A stretch of DNA of 64,000 nucleotides from Streptomyces smyrnaeus (GCF_017676345.1 NZ_JAFFZM010000001.1:729773-793772), one strand, 5' to 3'; shown: positions 34,360-43,145, numbered from the stretch's first letter. Made by a program: numbers and translations. The notes: generated by a model not told the origin, from the sequence alone.

Positions 34360-35435
34360 CCGACCCGACGGCCAACCCCGCCTTCTCCGGTATCAAGCTG
34401 CCGACCTTCGACGACCTGGTCAGCAACCACGCGCGGGCCGCCTCCGCGCTCGAACAGCTCGCGCACGACTTATGGGCGGAGTTGAACAAGCTGGGCATCG
34501 ACACCTCCCCCGCGATGCGGATCCGCATGCTCGCTCAACGCGCCCGCGCCCATATGACTGATCTGCAGAGCCGGCAGCGGCAGGTGCACGCGCTGCGATG
34601 GGAGGGCAGCGGCGCCCAGTACTGCACCGTCTCGGGCACGTTCTGGGAGCTGCGGGATCCTTCCCTGCCCACGCCCTCGCCCCGACCCGGTGAGCCGCCT
34701 CCCGACCTCGTGCCTCCCGACCTCGCGCATCTCTCCTACGAGCTCCAAAGCGCGAACCTTCTGCCCCGCCGCGGACGCCTGCGTCCGGACGGCACCCCCT
34801 TTTCCCGCGAGGAGGACGCGGTCCTGAGCTGGATGGAGGTCCACCGGGAGACCATCCTCCAGGAGGCCCGGAGGTGGAACATCTCCCCCCAGGCGATCGT
34901 CGCCGCCATCGGGTGGGAGGCGATCGAGAATCCGCAGCCGTTCCGCCATCCGATCCCCGCCGGCTCAGGATGGGGTAAGATCCACCAGCGCCTCGCCCGG
35001 TGGGCCACCGGGCCCGGAAAGGTCCACACTGATTTCCCTCTGGTCAAACAGATCGAGAAGCGGGGCTATCTCCCCCGTCGGAGCCTGGGAGATCGCGAGT
35101 CGATCCTCAGCACCGACAAAGGGTCGATCAAGTACATCGCCGCGATCATGGGAGGCTTCGCCGATGTGACGGAACGCGACGGACGTTACAACATCCGCAA
35201 CGACGTTCCGATGCTCACTCAGCTGTATCAGGGCTCCGACCTGGTCAAGTGGGAAGGGGATCTTCGCCGCAAACCGACCGGTGAGCCGCTTCGGCCGGGG
35301 AACGAGATGGCCGTATGGGCGCAGAAGCACCCGGAATTCCTGGCCGCCGCCCTTGAGAAGCAGCCCGGCTCGTTCACCTTCCCGCCGCAACCGTCGCCAC
35401 AGCCGACTCCCGGGACCAGCCCCACTCCCCCGTGA
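34356..35435 (+). CDS. Putative type VII effector or exported protein with a TTA codon
   Basis: 359 aa. The N-terminal ~75 residues are helical (FDDLVSNHARAASALEQLAH) and then a Pro-rich linker follows (residues ~105-125, TPSPRPGEPPPDLVPPDL). The main domain at about 150-310 contains EARRWNISPQAIVAAIGWEA, a helix pattern like the catalytic region of lysozyme/transglycosylase folds, with a Glu in GWEAIENP. A Pro/Ser/Thr-rich tail ends it. There is no signal peptide. Codon 39 is TTA (34470-34472), read by the bldA tRNA in Streptomyces, suggesting developmental or late translation. The enzyme activity is uncertain; the pairing with a WXG protein is the best clue. Confidence 0.65.
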   Translation: MTDPTANPAFSGIKLPTFDDLVSNHARAASALEQLAHDLWAELNKLGIDTSPAMRIRMLAQRARAHMTDLQSRQRQVHALRWEGSGAQYCTVSGTFWELRDPSLPTPSPRPGEPPPDLVPPDLAHLSYELQSANLLPRRGRLRPDGTPFSREEDAVLSWMEVHRETILQEARRWNISPQAIVAAIGWEAIENPQPFRHPIPAGSGWGKIHQRLARWATGPGKVHTDFPLVKQIEKRGYLPRRSLGDRESILSTDKGSIKYIAAIMGGFADVTERDGRYNIRNDVPMLTQLYQGSDLVKWEGDLRRKPTGEPLRPGNEMAVWAQKHPEFLAAALEKQPGSFTFPPQPSPQPTPGTSPTPP

Positions 35436-36133
35436 GCCCTGCCCCGCCCCGCAGCCGCCGGCTGTGGGGCGCAACCCGTGCGGTCGGGCGGGCCCGGTCA
35501 GCGCACGGTGCCGTCCGTCCCGCTCCCGTCCTCGCCCGGTCCGCCCGGTGGCGGACCGGTGGCCTACCGGAGGCGCCCGCTCCGGTCGGCGGAAGCGGGT
35601 CGAAGGCTTCGAGTGGTTCGGGCAGCCGCCCCGGTTCGCCGACCTGACGCCGGGCGCGCACGAGGACCGCGGTCCTGTTGAACACCGGCTCCCTGTGGGC
35701 GGCGCACATCCACATCGTTCGGTAGGCGGCATCGACATCGGACCGTAGGCGGCACCGGGCCGTGAGGCGGCACCGACCGTGGGCGGGGCCCAGGAAGGGC
35801 CGGTGCCCAGGTGCGTCGGGCGAGCAGCCGACCCGCCCGCACGATGGCCGACTGTCCGGGACACGCGGCGGGCAACGCCCTGACGAGCCCGGACAGCCGA
35901 CGGCTGTCCGGGACAGCCGGTTGCCGTTGCCTCGGTCCCCCGGCGGTCGGCAGCCTCTGTGCTGCCCGGCCGGACTCGCCGATGCCGGCGACCTTGCCTC
36001 GGCCGGCCCGTCAACACGGCGCCGTACCGGACCGCCGAGGCCGCCACGCGCGGATCACCAGCGGCCACCGATCGACCACCGGTCGGACGTCCGGCTCCCG
36101 GTTACACGACCGACGCACGCATGACGGAGGGGA
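35436..36133. other. 698-base intergenic region with repeated palindromes
   Basis: No gene is supported here; open frames on both strands lack ribosome sites and have Arg/Pro shadow composition. It contains two copies of the palindrome TGTCCGGGACA (35853-35863 and 35905-35915, 52 bp apart). The octamer GGACAGCC occurs in alternating orientation around 35891-35918, including a 12-base inverted repeat (35888-35899 with 35901-35912, one-base centre). These may be protein-binding sites or a terminator for the putative effector gene and promoter elements for the lipase gene. Confidence 0.5.
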
Positions 36134-37072
36134 ATGATGAAGCATCCGGGGAAGCTCCTCGGTGTCGTGGCGCTGTGTCTGGCCACGGTGCTCACCGGAA
36201 CCACAGGCGCAGCCGCCGATCCGGGACCCACGCCACCGCCACGTACCAACAGCGCCAACGAGACGATCTATATGGTCAAGGGCTACGACCCTCCGGACCT
36301 CGTCGGTGACGACGGCCCCGGTGTGTCCTGCACATCCCGTTGGAACACCGCCGAGAGAGCGATGAAGCGTTGGGGGTGGAAGGGCAGGTTCGTCCAGGTG
36401 AAGTTCTACAACCGCGACACACGCTGCGACCTCTCCCTGGTCAGGAGGGCAGGCAACGGAACGTACGACGGCAGCCGCGACCTCCCCCTCATGGAGCTGG
36501 GTCGGCGCTTGGCGTGGAAGATCCACAACAGGGATTCCCGGTACGGACGGAGCGTGGATCTCGTAGGCCACTCCATGGGCGGCCTCATCATCCGGGCGGC
36601 CCTGACAGGCACCGAACGCCACATGCCCGGCTGGCCGCCCTACATCTACGTCGAGGACGCGGTCACCCTCGGCACCCCGCACCACGGTGCATGGCCCTCG
36701 GATCTCCTGTGCTCGGCGATTCCGGTGAACCGCCAATGCGAGGACATGCGCTCCGAATCCGTCTTCATGCGTTGGCTGCACGCCACCGATGTGCCCGGCT
36801 CCGCACAGGGCACCGACTGGACTCTCATCGGCTCGGAGGCCGACAGCGACGTCGGTATCGGCAGCACCACCCCTGTCGTCGACGAGGCGCAGCATCTGGT
36901 GCGCTACGCCAGTTCCACCGGCATCGGACACAGCGACCTGCGGAAGAAGGCCAACGGCCGGTGGCCCATGCGTTACTCCCAGGACAGCGGACAAACCTGG
37001 GTCAGCCTGCGCTACGGGGCGGCACCGCTCCGCGCGACGTTCAACTCCCTCTACTGGGAGTCGAGATGGTGA
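36134..37072 (+). CDS. Secreted alpha/beta-hydrolase, lipase-like
   Basis: 312 aa, with GGAGGGGA before a double ATG. The signal peptide is residues 1-28 (MMKHPGKLLGVVALCLATVL, ending GAAADPG). The nucleophile motif is GHSMGG in SVDLVGHSMGGLIIRAAL, as in PGAP1-like and class-2 lipases, followed by VTLGTPHHGAW. Five cysteines in the mature part fit an exported, disulphide-bonded enzyme. A catalytic His is probably in TGIGHSDL. The substrate may be a lipid ester or a polyester. It lies upstream of a secreted polysaccharide lyase on the same strand, but 372 bases apart. Confidence 0.85.
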   Translation: MMKHPGKLLGVVALCLATVLTGTTGAAADPGPTPPPRTNSANETIYMVKGYDPPDLVGDDGPGVSCTSRWNTAERAMKRWGWKGRFVQVKFYNRDTRCDLSLVRRAGNGTYDGSRDLPLMELGRRLAWKIHNRDSRYGRSVDLVGHSMGGLIIRAALTGTERHMPGWPPYIYVEDAVTLGTPHHGAWPSDLLCSAIPVNRQCEDMRSESVFMRWLHATDVPGSAQGTDWTLIGSEADSDVGIGSTTPVVDEAQHLVRYASSTGIGHSDLRKKANGRWPMRYSQDSGQTWVSLRYGAAPLRATFNSLYWESRW

Positions 37073-37374
37073 CGCCCCAGCCGTAGCGGCACGATCCGGC
37101 GGTGTTCGGGGCGTTCCTGCTCCGGGCACCGCGCAAGCCGTGCCCGAGGGGCGGCCGGCGCGTGCGGGGTGAGCCCGTGGCTCCTGGAAGAGGAGTTGTT
37201 CACCGCGACGCAGGCCCATGCCGAACAATTCAGCGACTGCTGTAGTCGTCAAGGTCACGTCACCGGTGACACTCCGGGCGGCACCACTGCGGCGATGGGC
37301 AGGAGCGACGATCCTCACGCGAGTTGTGCGAATCCCGCGGTGCCGACCGCCGGTCCGCCCAGACCCGGGCCGGG

Positions 37375-37413
37375 CCGTGCGGCCGGGGTTCGGAAACCGT
37401 GCGGCCGGGGTTC
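37375..37413. repeat. 17-bp direct repeat upstream of the polysaccharide lyase gene
   Basis: CCGTGCGGCCGGGGTTC is repeated at 37375-37391 and 37397-37413 (22-base period), 32 bases before the GTG start. In the 372-base gap 37073-37444 this is the only clear element; it could be a regulator site covering the promoter. Confidence 0.6.
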
Positions 37414-37444
37414 AGCAGCAGACCAGCATGAGGAGGACCAACCT

Positions 37445-39394
37445 GTGAGGCACACCCTCTTGTCGCGTTTCTTACTCCGCAGAAGCGCGCGGCGGCCATG
37501 GGCAATCGCCGCCCTCGCTCCGGTGATGGCCGTGTTGGCGATGCTGCTCGGGCCGAGCACCGCGCACGCCGCCGACGTCCAGATAACCCCCGCCGCCGGC
37601 GCCGTCACAGCCAGCACCCACGACGGGAACGAGCCCGGGAACGTCGTGGACGACGACTACGACACCCGTTGGTCGGGCGAGGGGGACGGCGCCTGGCTGC
37701 AGTTGGACCTCGGCGCGACGATGACCGTCACCCACATCAAGCTCGCGGTGCACAAGGGCACCACTCGGCAGAATGTCTTCCAGCTCCAGTACTGGGACGG
37801 ATCGAGCTGGGCCACCGTTCATGACGGCAGGACCAGCGGTACGACGACCGGGCTGGAGTCGTTCGACTTCGACCCCGTTCAGACGTCGAAGGTCCGCTAC
37901 CTCGGCCACGGCTACACCGGTGAGGGCGAGGGCGACTGGAACAGCCTGACCGAGGTCGAGGTCTGGGGCAGCCCCGGCGACGGTGACGACGATGACGGCG
38001 GCGGAACCAAGCTCCCGTCCGACGTCCTCGATCTGAGCAACTGGAAGGTGACGCTCCCCATCGGCGACGACGAGGACCCCACCGAGATCTTCCAGCCCGA
38101 GCTCGACACCTACTCCCACGACCCCTTCTTCCTCGTCCCCGACCCCGGGGACGCGGTGCGGTTCCGTGCGCCCGTCAACGGTGTCACCACCGGCGGCTCC
38201 AGCAACCCGCGCTCGGAGCTGCGGGAGATGGAGAGCGGCGGCGGGGACGAGATCGAGTGGTCCTCGACCTCCGGCACGCACACCATGACCGTCCGGGAGT
38301 CCTTCACCCACCTGCCCGAGGAGAAGCCGGAGGTCGTCGGCGCCCAGATCCACGGCGGCGACGACGATGTCACCGCGCTGCGCCTGGAGGGCTCGAAGCT
38401 CTGGATCACGAAGGGCGACACCACCAACCACCACCTGATCACCGACGACTACACGCTCGGCACGGTCTTCGAGATCAAGTACGTGGTGAGCGACGGTGAG
38501 ATCAAGATCTACTTCAACGGCGAGTTGGAGACCACGATCGACCACTCCGACTCCACCAACTACTTCAAGACCGGCGCCTACACCCAGGCCCACTGCGGGA
38601 ACTCCTCCCCGTGCAGCGACGACAACTACGGCGAGGTCAAGATCTACGGTCTCGACGTCACGCACGGCGACGACCAGGGGTCCGACCAGACGCAGGCCGC
38701 CGTCCGGCACAACTGGGGCGCACCGCTGCCGATCTCGGACGAGTTCGACTACACCGGCCCGGTCGACTCGGCGAAGTGGGCGACGCCCTCGGGTGATTTC
38801 GGTGGCACGGAAGGCTGCTGGGAGGGCCACGCCGGAAACGGCCGCCGGTGCGCCAAGAACAGCACCGTGGCGAACGGCATGCTCACCATGCGCGGCGAGG
38901 CCAACGGCGACACGGGATGGCTCCGGCAGAAGCGCGACGCCCAGTACGGCCGGTGGGAGATCCGGTCCCGCTCGGAGAACATCGGCTCGAGCGGCGGCCT
39001 CTATCACGCGCTGCACCTGATCTGGCCCACCGCAGGCAACCGGCTCGAAAACGGTGAGTACGACTGGGTCGAGTACTCGAACCCCGACGCACAGTGCCTC
39101 ACGGCCTTCCTGCACTACCCGGAAAGCCCCTCGGACAAGAAGGAACGCCGCGACCTCTGCCCGGTGAACATGAACGAGTGGCACAACTTCGCGTTCGAAT
39201 GGACACCGGAAGCACTGGTCGGCTACATCGACGGAGCCGAGTGGTTCCGCCTCTCGGGCGGCGCGGACTCCGACCGGGGGAACATCCAGTCGATGCCCTC
39301 GGGACACCTCAACATCCAACTCGACAACTTCACCGGCGACGGCGGCCTTCGACCTGCGGTCTTCGAGGTCGACTGGGTCCGCGTCTACGAGTGA
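37445..39394 (+). CDS. Secreted bifunctional protein: F5/8-type carbohydrate-binding, PL7 alginate lyase and GH16 domains
   Basis: 649 aa from a GTG with GAGGAGG upstream. The signal peptide is residues 1-43 (twin basic start, LAPVMAVLAMLLG, STAHAAD). Residues ~44-175 are a discoidin/F5-8 type C carbohydrate-binding domain (DDDYDTRWSGEGDGAWLQLD). A short Asp/Gly linker follows. Residues ~190-405 are a PL7 alginate lyase with the three family motifs RSELR (256-260), QIH (301-303) and YFKTGAYTQ (373-381). Residues ~425-649 are a GH16-type jelly-roll with the catalytic signature E538-x-D540-x-x-E543 (GEYDWVEY). It should act outside the cell on uronate polysaccharides and a beta-glucan- or galactan-like chain. 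The two catalytic modules in one chain are unusual. Confidence 0.87.
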   Translation: MRHTLLSRFLLRRSARRPWAIAALAPVMAVLAMLLGPSTAHAADVQITPAAGAVTASTHDGNEPGNVVDDDYDTRWSGEGDGAWLQLDLGATMTVTHIKLAVHKGTTRQNVFQLQYWDGSSWATVHDGRTSGTTTGLESFDFDPVQTSKVRYLGHGYTGEGEGDWNSLTEVEVWGSPGDGDDDDGGGTKLPSDVLDLSNWKVTLPIGDDEDPTEIFQPELDTYSHDPFFLVPDPGDAVRFRAPVNGVTTGGSSNPRSELREMESGGGDEIEWSSTSGTHTMTVRESFTHLPEEKPEVVGAQIHGGDDDVTALRLEGSKLWITKGDTTNHHLITDDYTLGTVFEIKYVVSDGEIKIYFNGELETTIDHSDSTNYFKTGAYTQAHCGNSSPCSDDNYGEVKIYGLDVTHGDDQGSDQTQAAVRHNWGAPLPISDEFDYTGPVDSAKWATPSGDFGGTEGCWEGHAGNGRRCAKNSTVANGMLTMRGEANGDTGWLRQKRDAQYGRWEIRSRSENIGSSGGLYHALHLIWPTAGNRLENGEYDWVEYSNPDAQCLTAFLHYPESPSDKKERRDLCPVNMNEWHNFAFEWTPEALVGYIDGAEWFRLSGGADSDRGNIQSMPSGHLNIQLDNFTGDGGLRPAVFEVDWVRVYE

Positions 39395-39423
39395 CGAGCC
39401 CGGCGGCCCGCTGAACCCGGCGA

Positions 39424-39471
39424 ACCCGGGTGAAACCGACTGAACCCGGGTGCACTCAGGTGCACCCGGGT
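39424..39471. repeat. Three ACCCGGGT palindromes at exact 20-bp spacing
   Basis: ACCCGGGT occurs at 39424-39431, 39444-39451 and 39464-39471, each within (T)GAACCCGGGTG-like flanks. GTGCAC is repeated between the last two. The region lies just after the lyase stop, between convergent genes. The 20-bp phasing suggests a tandem duplication or a phased binding site. Confidence 0.7.
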
Positions 39472-39624
39472 GAAGGCCCGCGACATCAACGCCTGTCCCA
39501 CAGGCAGTCGACGCTGACGTGCCCGGCCGAGGCGACGAGCAGTCGCTTCGGCCGGTGTCGGAATCCGAGACGATTCATCCGGTGACCAGCCCCGCACACA
39601 ATGTTCGGTCCAGCAACGGGGCGA

Positions 39625-39652
39625 GCGCCCGGAGAGTCGTATCTCCGGGCGC
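39625..39652. terminator. Terminator hairpin between convergent genes
   Basis: Perfect 11-base stem GCGCCCGGAGA / TCTCCGGGCGC with a 6-base loop, 55 bases beyond the transglycosylase stop and downstream of the lyase gene on the other strand. It can serve either gene. Confidence 0.8.
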
Positions 39653-39706
39653 ACACACCTCGAAAGCTCGGCCATGACCGACCGCGCGGGCCGCCAGGCG
39701 GCGCCA

Positions 39707-40402
39707 TCAGTAGGCGGAGTCGACGTTGTCCATGGAGCCGTAGCGGTCGGCGGCGTAGTTGCAGGCGGCGACGATGTTGGCGACCGGGTCGGTCAGCTCG
39801 TCGGGGGTGCCTTCGACGTGGTAGCGGTCGAAGGTGGGCTGGATCACCTGCAGGAGGCCCTTGGAGGGGGTGCCCTTCTTGGCGTTGATGTCCCAGTCGT
39901 TGACCGCGTTGGGGTCACCGGCCGACTCGCGGATGATGTTGCGCTTGATGCCTTCGTAGGAGCCGGGGATGCCGTGCTCCTTCATGATGGCGCGGGCCTC
40001 GCGGATCCACCCGTCCAGGTTGTCCGCGTACTCCTTGCCACCAGCCTTCTTCTCGTCCTTCGCGTCGGCCTTCGCGTCGTTGTTCGCCTTGGTGCCGGTC
40101 GCCTTGTGCCCGGTCTCGGGCGCGCCGTTCGCCTGGCCCCCGGCGCTGCCCTTGGCCTCGGCCTTGTGCTGCGCCTCGGCGGGCTTGCCCTCGGACTTGG
40201 CCACGGGGCGGGGAGCGTGGACGGCGTCGTCGGCCTTGACGACCTGGTCCGTCGTGACCGCGTAGGGGGCGGTCTGGGCGGGCTTGGCCTCGTGCTGGGT
40301 GACCGCGTGGGCCGTACCGCTGAGGGTGGCGGTGGCGACACCGGCCGCGCCCAGAACGGCCAGGCCGGTGGACAGCTTGGTGCGACGCAGAGCAATACGC
40401 AT
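39707..40402 (-). CDS. Secreted lytic-transglycosylase-like protein
   Basis: 231 aa. The signal peptide is residues 1-33 (MRIALRRTKLSTGLAVLGAA, ending GTAHAVT). A low-complexity Ala/Lys/Gly/Asp linker covers about 35-120. The C-terminal ~105 residues are an SLT-type domain: the catalytic Glu is in IKRNIIRESAGDPNAVND, and KGLLQVIQPTFDRY and VANIVAACNYAADRYGS are standard SLT motifs. It would cleave cell-wall glycan strands. The chosen ATG follows a weak AAAGGC; upstream in-frame ATG/GTG codons would add a non-signal extension. Repeated operator-like motifs lie upstream. Confidence 0.9.
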   Translation of the reverse strand: MRIALRRTKLSTGLAVLGAAGVATATLSGTAHAVTQHEAKPAQTAPYAVTTDQVVKADDAVHAPRPVAKSEGKPAEAQHKAEAKGSAGGQANGAPETGHKATGTKANNDAKADAKDEKKAGGKEYADNLDGWIREARAIMKEHGIPGSYEGIKRNIIRESAGDPNAVNDWDINAKKGTPSKGLLQVIQPTFDRYHVEGTPDELTDPVANIVAACNYAADRYGSMDNVDSAY

Positions 40403-40509
40403 GCGGGTGGGGATGCCTTTCGCAGGGGACACATCCGGCCGCGTGCGAGGGGGCGGTGCCCGGTCTCGTCGCGACCTGGCACCCACCCTGCGGACCGGCT
40501 CCCCGCCCC

Positions 40510-40620
40510 GACAAGTATGTGACGTACTATCCGGCTTCGCCCGATTCGCCCCAGGCGGCGCGATCCCTACGCCCCACCTGGGGTCACGACAAATCGGACA
40601 TACTATCTCGCTACGTATGT
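40510..40620. promoter_or_regulatory. Repeated motif upstream of the transglycosylase gene
   Basis: GACAA-N10-TACTATC (40510-40531) and GACAA-N8-TACTATC (40588-40607) are related copies. GTATGTGA occurs inside the first and again just after the second (40615-40622). This is the only AT-richer patch in the 394-base gap 40403-40796, so it probably marks the promoter and a regulator site. The identity of the regulator is unknown. Confidence 0.45.
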
Positions 40621-40796
40621 GATCTAGCTCCTATGGGCACCCTCACAACCGGCGCCCCACCACCTCACCCACAGCCCACTGACCCCTCACCCCCGGCCAC
40701 TGCCACTGCCACTGGGCGCGCCGTAGGGCGGCACCACGCCGCGCCGCGCCTCGGCGAAGGCGCGCACGCGCACGCTCCCCGCCCGTCCCGTCCCCC

Positions 40797-41681
40797 TCAC
40801 GGTTCGAGACCGGCGCCCTCCCAAGGGGTAGGAACGGTGCCGCGGCACCATGCCGCCAGCTCCTGACCGTTCACGCACAGGATTCCGCACTGGTGCGCGT
40901 ACTCGAGAGCGGGCGCGGTGAAGTCGCTCGTCGTGACGATTGCGGCGATGTCGGCTCCGTGCACGGTGAAGCAGGTCCCCCCGAAACGCTGCATCTCCTG
41001 CGAGCCGACCTTGTTCGTTTCGCCGTAACGCTTGCACTGGATGACTATGCGCCGCCCGTCCCGGGTGACCGCGGTGACGTCCGCCCCCAGGTCGCCCGCC
41101 CCTCCCACCACCTCCACTTCCCGACAGCCCGCACGGGCGCACAGGCCGGCTACGGCCTGCTCGAAATCGTCGGGGGCGAGCTCGGCGTATCCGGCCACCG
41201 GATCGGCGGAAGCGGCACTCTCCTCGTCACCGGGCTCCAGCGGCACTGCGGCGGGCTGCGTCGTTACCGGCCGGGGACGCTCCTCGCGGCGTTCGGTGCC
41301 GACCGACGCGGCGTCGGCGAACGGCACCTTTGACGGGGTCCCCCGCAGGGTGGGCAGCTGCGTTTCGCGCGCCACCGTCTCGTCAAGGTTGTCGGACGCG
41401 CTCTCGGCCGCTTCCTCCAGTGTTCGGGCAGCCCGCCGGGCACACCTCGCGGCGGAGAAGCGGCGCCACCTGGACCGGAAGGCCCAAGCGGCCGCGATGG
41501 CCCCCATCACCAGCACACCGGCCCACAGCGGCCGACGCTCGGCCAGGTCCGCCGCGGTACGCAGCAGAAACGCGAGGACGCACAAGACGACCGCGAGCAG
41601 CAGGAAGAACAAGGCGGTCGTGCGCAGATCAAAGCCTCGGTCACGTCCCCTGCGTCGACCAGGGCGCACGGGTGCGGTCAT
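40797..41681 (-). CDS. Membrane-anchored restriction-endonuclease-like protein (Mrr catalytic domain)
   Basis: 294 aa. Two membrane helices at about residues 21-41 and 51-68 are followed by a basic/helical linker. A C-terminal PD-(D/E)xK nuclease domain of the Mrr type has GDLGADVTAVTRDG with Asp201 and the QCK motif at 215-217 (RIVIQCKRYG). The typical VGSQEMQRFGGTCFTVHGAD segment also matches Mrr proteins. Such proteins cut modified or foreign DNA, though membrane forms may have other roles. An alternative ATG lies nine bases upstream. It is transcribed alone, and the adjacent gap 41682-41973 shows nothing definite. Confidence 0.85.
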   Translation of the reverse strand: MTAPVRPGRRRGRDRGFDLRTTALFFLLLAVVLCVLAFLLRTAADLAERRPLWAGVLVMGAIAAAWAFRSRWRRFSAARCARRAARTLEEAAESASDNLDETVARETQLPTLRGTPSKVPFADAASVGTERREERPRPVTTQPAAVPLEPGDEESAASADPVAGYAELAPDDFEQAVAGLCARAGCREVEVVGGAGDLGADVTAVTRDGRRIVIQCKRYGETNKVGSQEMQRFGGTCFTVHGADIAAIVTTSDFTAPALEYAHQCGILCVNGQELAAWCRGTVPTPWEGAGLEP

Positions 41682-41973
41682 GACTGGCATCCTCCACTGG
41701 CAGACGGCAACGAAGATCACTTGGCCACGAGTACCCAAGATCGCCAACTGCGCCCACGGTGACCTGCGGTGCCGAAAGCCGCCACTGGGTGAACGTTGCC
41801 GCCCCCACCGTCGGAGTCGACCCGCCACTGACCCCACGGATGTCGATCCCCGGACGCCGAACCGCACGTCTCGGCCACGAACGACCGGACGTCAGGCGGG
41901 CGGTGCCGTGATACGGGCCGGGCGGTCGGAGCGGATCGCGGTTTCGCTCACCGGTCCGAGGGGGTGCTTGCCG

Positions 41974-42747
41974 CTACCGGGCGGGGCGTTGGATGCGAAG
42001 TACGTGCTGGTCGTGGCGCATGAGGTAACCGCCGTTGCCGTCGCACCAGTGCTCGTGTACGTACGCCCTCACCTCGTCCCTGCTGGGGCGGGACGATCCT
42101 CCGGGCAGGCTGAGGTGGAAGCCGGCGACCGTGACGGCCTCGTCCAGGTCGCGGCTGCGGTACCGGGCGGGCAAGACGTCCAGGGCGATGCCGTCGATCG
42201 GGTTGTGGGGAAGGGCGGCGAGTTCCTCGGCCAGTTCCCTCAGATCGAAACGGAGTCCGGTGAAGTGGTGGACCATGCGCATGCAGGCGCCGTCGGGGTT
42301 CTGCAGGAGGACGAGCAGCAGACCGCCCGGCGCCAGCCACTCCACGATGCGCGACACCGTCGCCGCCCACTGCGCGCGCGGAACGTAGTACAGGACGTGG
42401 GCCAGCAGGGCCAGATCGGCCCGCACCTCGACCCTGGCCTCCAGAACCGGTTCGGCCACCACCTCGGCCTGCGGGCATGCCAGCGCCAGGGCGCGCCGCA
42501 TCGGCTCGCTCGGCTCGATGCAGACGGTGCGCTCGAAGTACGGGGCGACAGACCGCGTCGTGGTGCCCTCGGCGGCGCCCACGTCCAGCAGCACCCGCCG
42601 GGTGGGCAGCTGCTCCACGAGGTCCCGCAGGTAGGCGTGGGTGAGGGTCTTCTCATCCGTTCCGGCGAGGAAGAGGCCGAACGCTTCCCGGTAGGCGTCC
42701 TCCTCCGTCCGCAGGTTCCCCGCCTGCGCCGTCTTGTGCCGGTCCAT
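41974..42747 (-). CDS. SAM-dependent methyltransferase
   Basis: 257 aa from MDRHKTAQAG, with GAGGAG nine bases upstream. Motif I is VLLDVGAAEGTTTRSV, with a following acidic residue in CIEPSEPMRRAL, and the later strand is LAPGGLLLVLLQNP. The segment DLALLAHVLYYVPRAQW is motif-II-like. A C-terminal substrate domain ends YLMRHDQHVLRIQRP. The substrate is unknown. It is an isolated gene; neither neighbour is obviously related. Confidence 0.88.
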   Translation of the reverse strand: MDRHKTAQAGNLRTEEDAYREAFGLFLAGTDEKTLTHAYLRDLVEQLPTRRVLLDVGAAEGTTTRSVAPYFERTVCIEPSEPMRRALALACPQAEVVAEPVLEARVEVRADLALLAHVLYYVPRAQWAATVSRIVEWLAPGGLLLVLLQNPDGACMRMVHHFTGLRFDLRELAEELAALPHNPIDGIALDVLPARYRSRDLDEAVTVAGFHLSLPGGSSRPSRDEVRAYVHEHWCDGNGGYLMRHDQHVLRIQRPAR

Positions 42748-43145
42748 CCCGTGCTCCTCACTGCTGAAGCGGCTCGCCCGTCCCGGAGCCCTGACAACCG
42801 AGGGGGAGGGCACTCTCAGCCGCGCCCCTGGCTGCACATCCTCGTCCTGGACATCAACCGTCTTGCGGTACAACACGGCACGCCTGCTCCGTGCGGAAGG
42901 TGTGCGACCGGTGCGACCGGCGGCAGATTGCGGCTTCGGTGACCAGGCGAGTGGCGGTCTTGTCGTGAAGGCCGAGTGCCTTCGCGACAACGGGGCCGGG
43001 ACTTGGAGGATGAGCTGGCGAAGCGCTGAGTCGCAGCGGTGGGCGGCGGGCGCGGCTGTACCGCGGCCATCTCCTCCTCTGGTGGGAAGTCGGGTTTCGA
43101 CCGTGGGTGGATCACTGGGAGATCATCGCGCTGGAAGCTTCCGGT
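42748..43145. other. Intergenic region, nothing identified
   Basis: 398 bases between the divergent methyltransferase and ABC ATPase genes. No convincing ORF, palindrome or terminator was found. It must hold two promoters, but no consensus elements stood out. Confidence 0.4.

Noticed and set aside
37169..37444. Upstream extension of the PL7/GH16 gene to an earlier start
   Set aside because: The extension lacks a ribosome site and would bury the signal peptide. The GTG at 37445 has GAGGAGG.
40430..40600. Possible c-di-AMP (ydaO-type) riboswitch before the transglycosylase gene
   Set aside because: The minus strand has GGGGCGAATC resembling one conserved box, and the gene type fits. The other conserved blocks (such as the GACAGCT-ACCTC module) are absent.
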